DNA from: Cladorrhinum sp. PSN259
Taxonomy: Eukaryota > Ascomycota > Sordariomycetes > Sordariales > Podosporaceae
Assembly (NCBI GenBank): GCA_033725935.1
Contig: MU867095.1
Location: forward strand, 348,255-412,254
Reading direction: 5' to 3'
Length of the DNA stretch: 64,000 nucleotides
Shown here: positions 63,781 to 64,000 of the stretch, in pieces
How the letters are laid out: each line of letters starts with the position of its first letter
Numbering within the stretch: the stretch's first letter is position 1
Notes under the pieces: model-generated
The model's input: the letters and a program-made list of their open reading frames with translations, nothing else
Database searches by the model: none
Told to the model about the DNA's origin: nothing
Program-made: the position numbers and the translations under genes

Positions 63781-64000
63781 GAGGGAGAAAGAAAAGAAGA
63801 AAGAAGATTGATGGGCATATAGCGGGTATATATGGATGGATGGATTGATGCCTGCCTGCCTTCCTGACTTGGATACTTACTGTAGGTACTGTACATGTAG
63901 GTCTGGTACTGACATGATTGCGAAGCGCGATTTTTATTTGCTACAATAAACAATTTTAATTTTTTTTTTTTTTTTTTAATTCTTTTTCCCCAAGAGGTCC
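63030..64000. other. 3' region with G34 tract, end of window
   Basis: Nearly 1 kb with no supportable gene. It contains G34 at 63745-63778, GATG repeats at 63830-63845, CCTG repeats at 63851-63860 and a T run at 63961-63978. Frames at 63143-63716 show no domain. Confidence 0.55.
63745..63778. repeat. G34 homopolymer
   Basis: Uninterrupted run of 34 G as given. Such runs can form G-quadruplexes and their length is often unreliable in assemblies. Confidence 0.85.

Overview
This window is filamentous ascomycete nuclear DNA, most likely from the Sordariomycetes and possibly the Sordariales. Short GT-AG introns of 50-100 nt with CTAAC/CTGAC-type branch sites, a con-6 conidiation gene, a Clr5-ankyrin protein, a HET-domain relic and a retroelement relic with stops of the kind left by repeat-induced point mutation all point that way. 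The species cannot be fixed from the sequence alone. No tRNA, rRNA or CRISPR array was seen.

Region by region. 1-5.3 kb: a KdsD/GutQ-like SIS sugar isomerase, a nuclear WKF-domain protein and proteasome subunit alpha 1 (five exons), the last two sharing a divergent promoter. 7.7-12.7 kb: an unrecognised four-exon gene, a three-exon TMEM234-like membrane protein and con-6. 14.5-20.2 kb: a C2-domain protein with a long proline-rich tail (Inn1/Fic1-like) and the ribosome-biogenesis factor Utp15. 21.7-28.2 kb: a large SP-RING (MIZ) protein with a polyglutamine tract and a secreted DUF3455 protein. 28.2-36.6 kb: about 8.5 kb with no supportable gene. 36.6-41.2 kb: a THEM6-like thioesterase, an SRPK-like kinase with a variant catalytic loop and a second hotdog thioesterase.

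41.9-46.6 kb holds the most interesting locus: an ATP-grasp ligase and a nicotianamine synthase transcribed divergently from a 1.5 kb intergenic region. That region carries an inverted pair of GATA sites, one matching the SreA-type iron consensus ATCWGATAA, and two zinc-response-like ACCTTGATGG elements. I infer a candidate nicotianamine-derived metallophore locus.

47.5-64 kb looks accessory. It holds three or four secreted or membrane-anchored proteins of unknown function, a broken HET-domain C-terminus, a Ty1/copia RNase H relic and a 1,208-residue Clr5-ankyrin protein with internal 44-residue repeats. The first two thirds is mainly housekeeping; the last third looks like lineage-specific secretome and self-recognition or defence material.

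Intron positions were placed by eye from splice signals and frame. Coordinates given for spliced genes span first to last coding base, with exons listed in the evidence.
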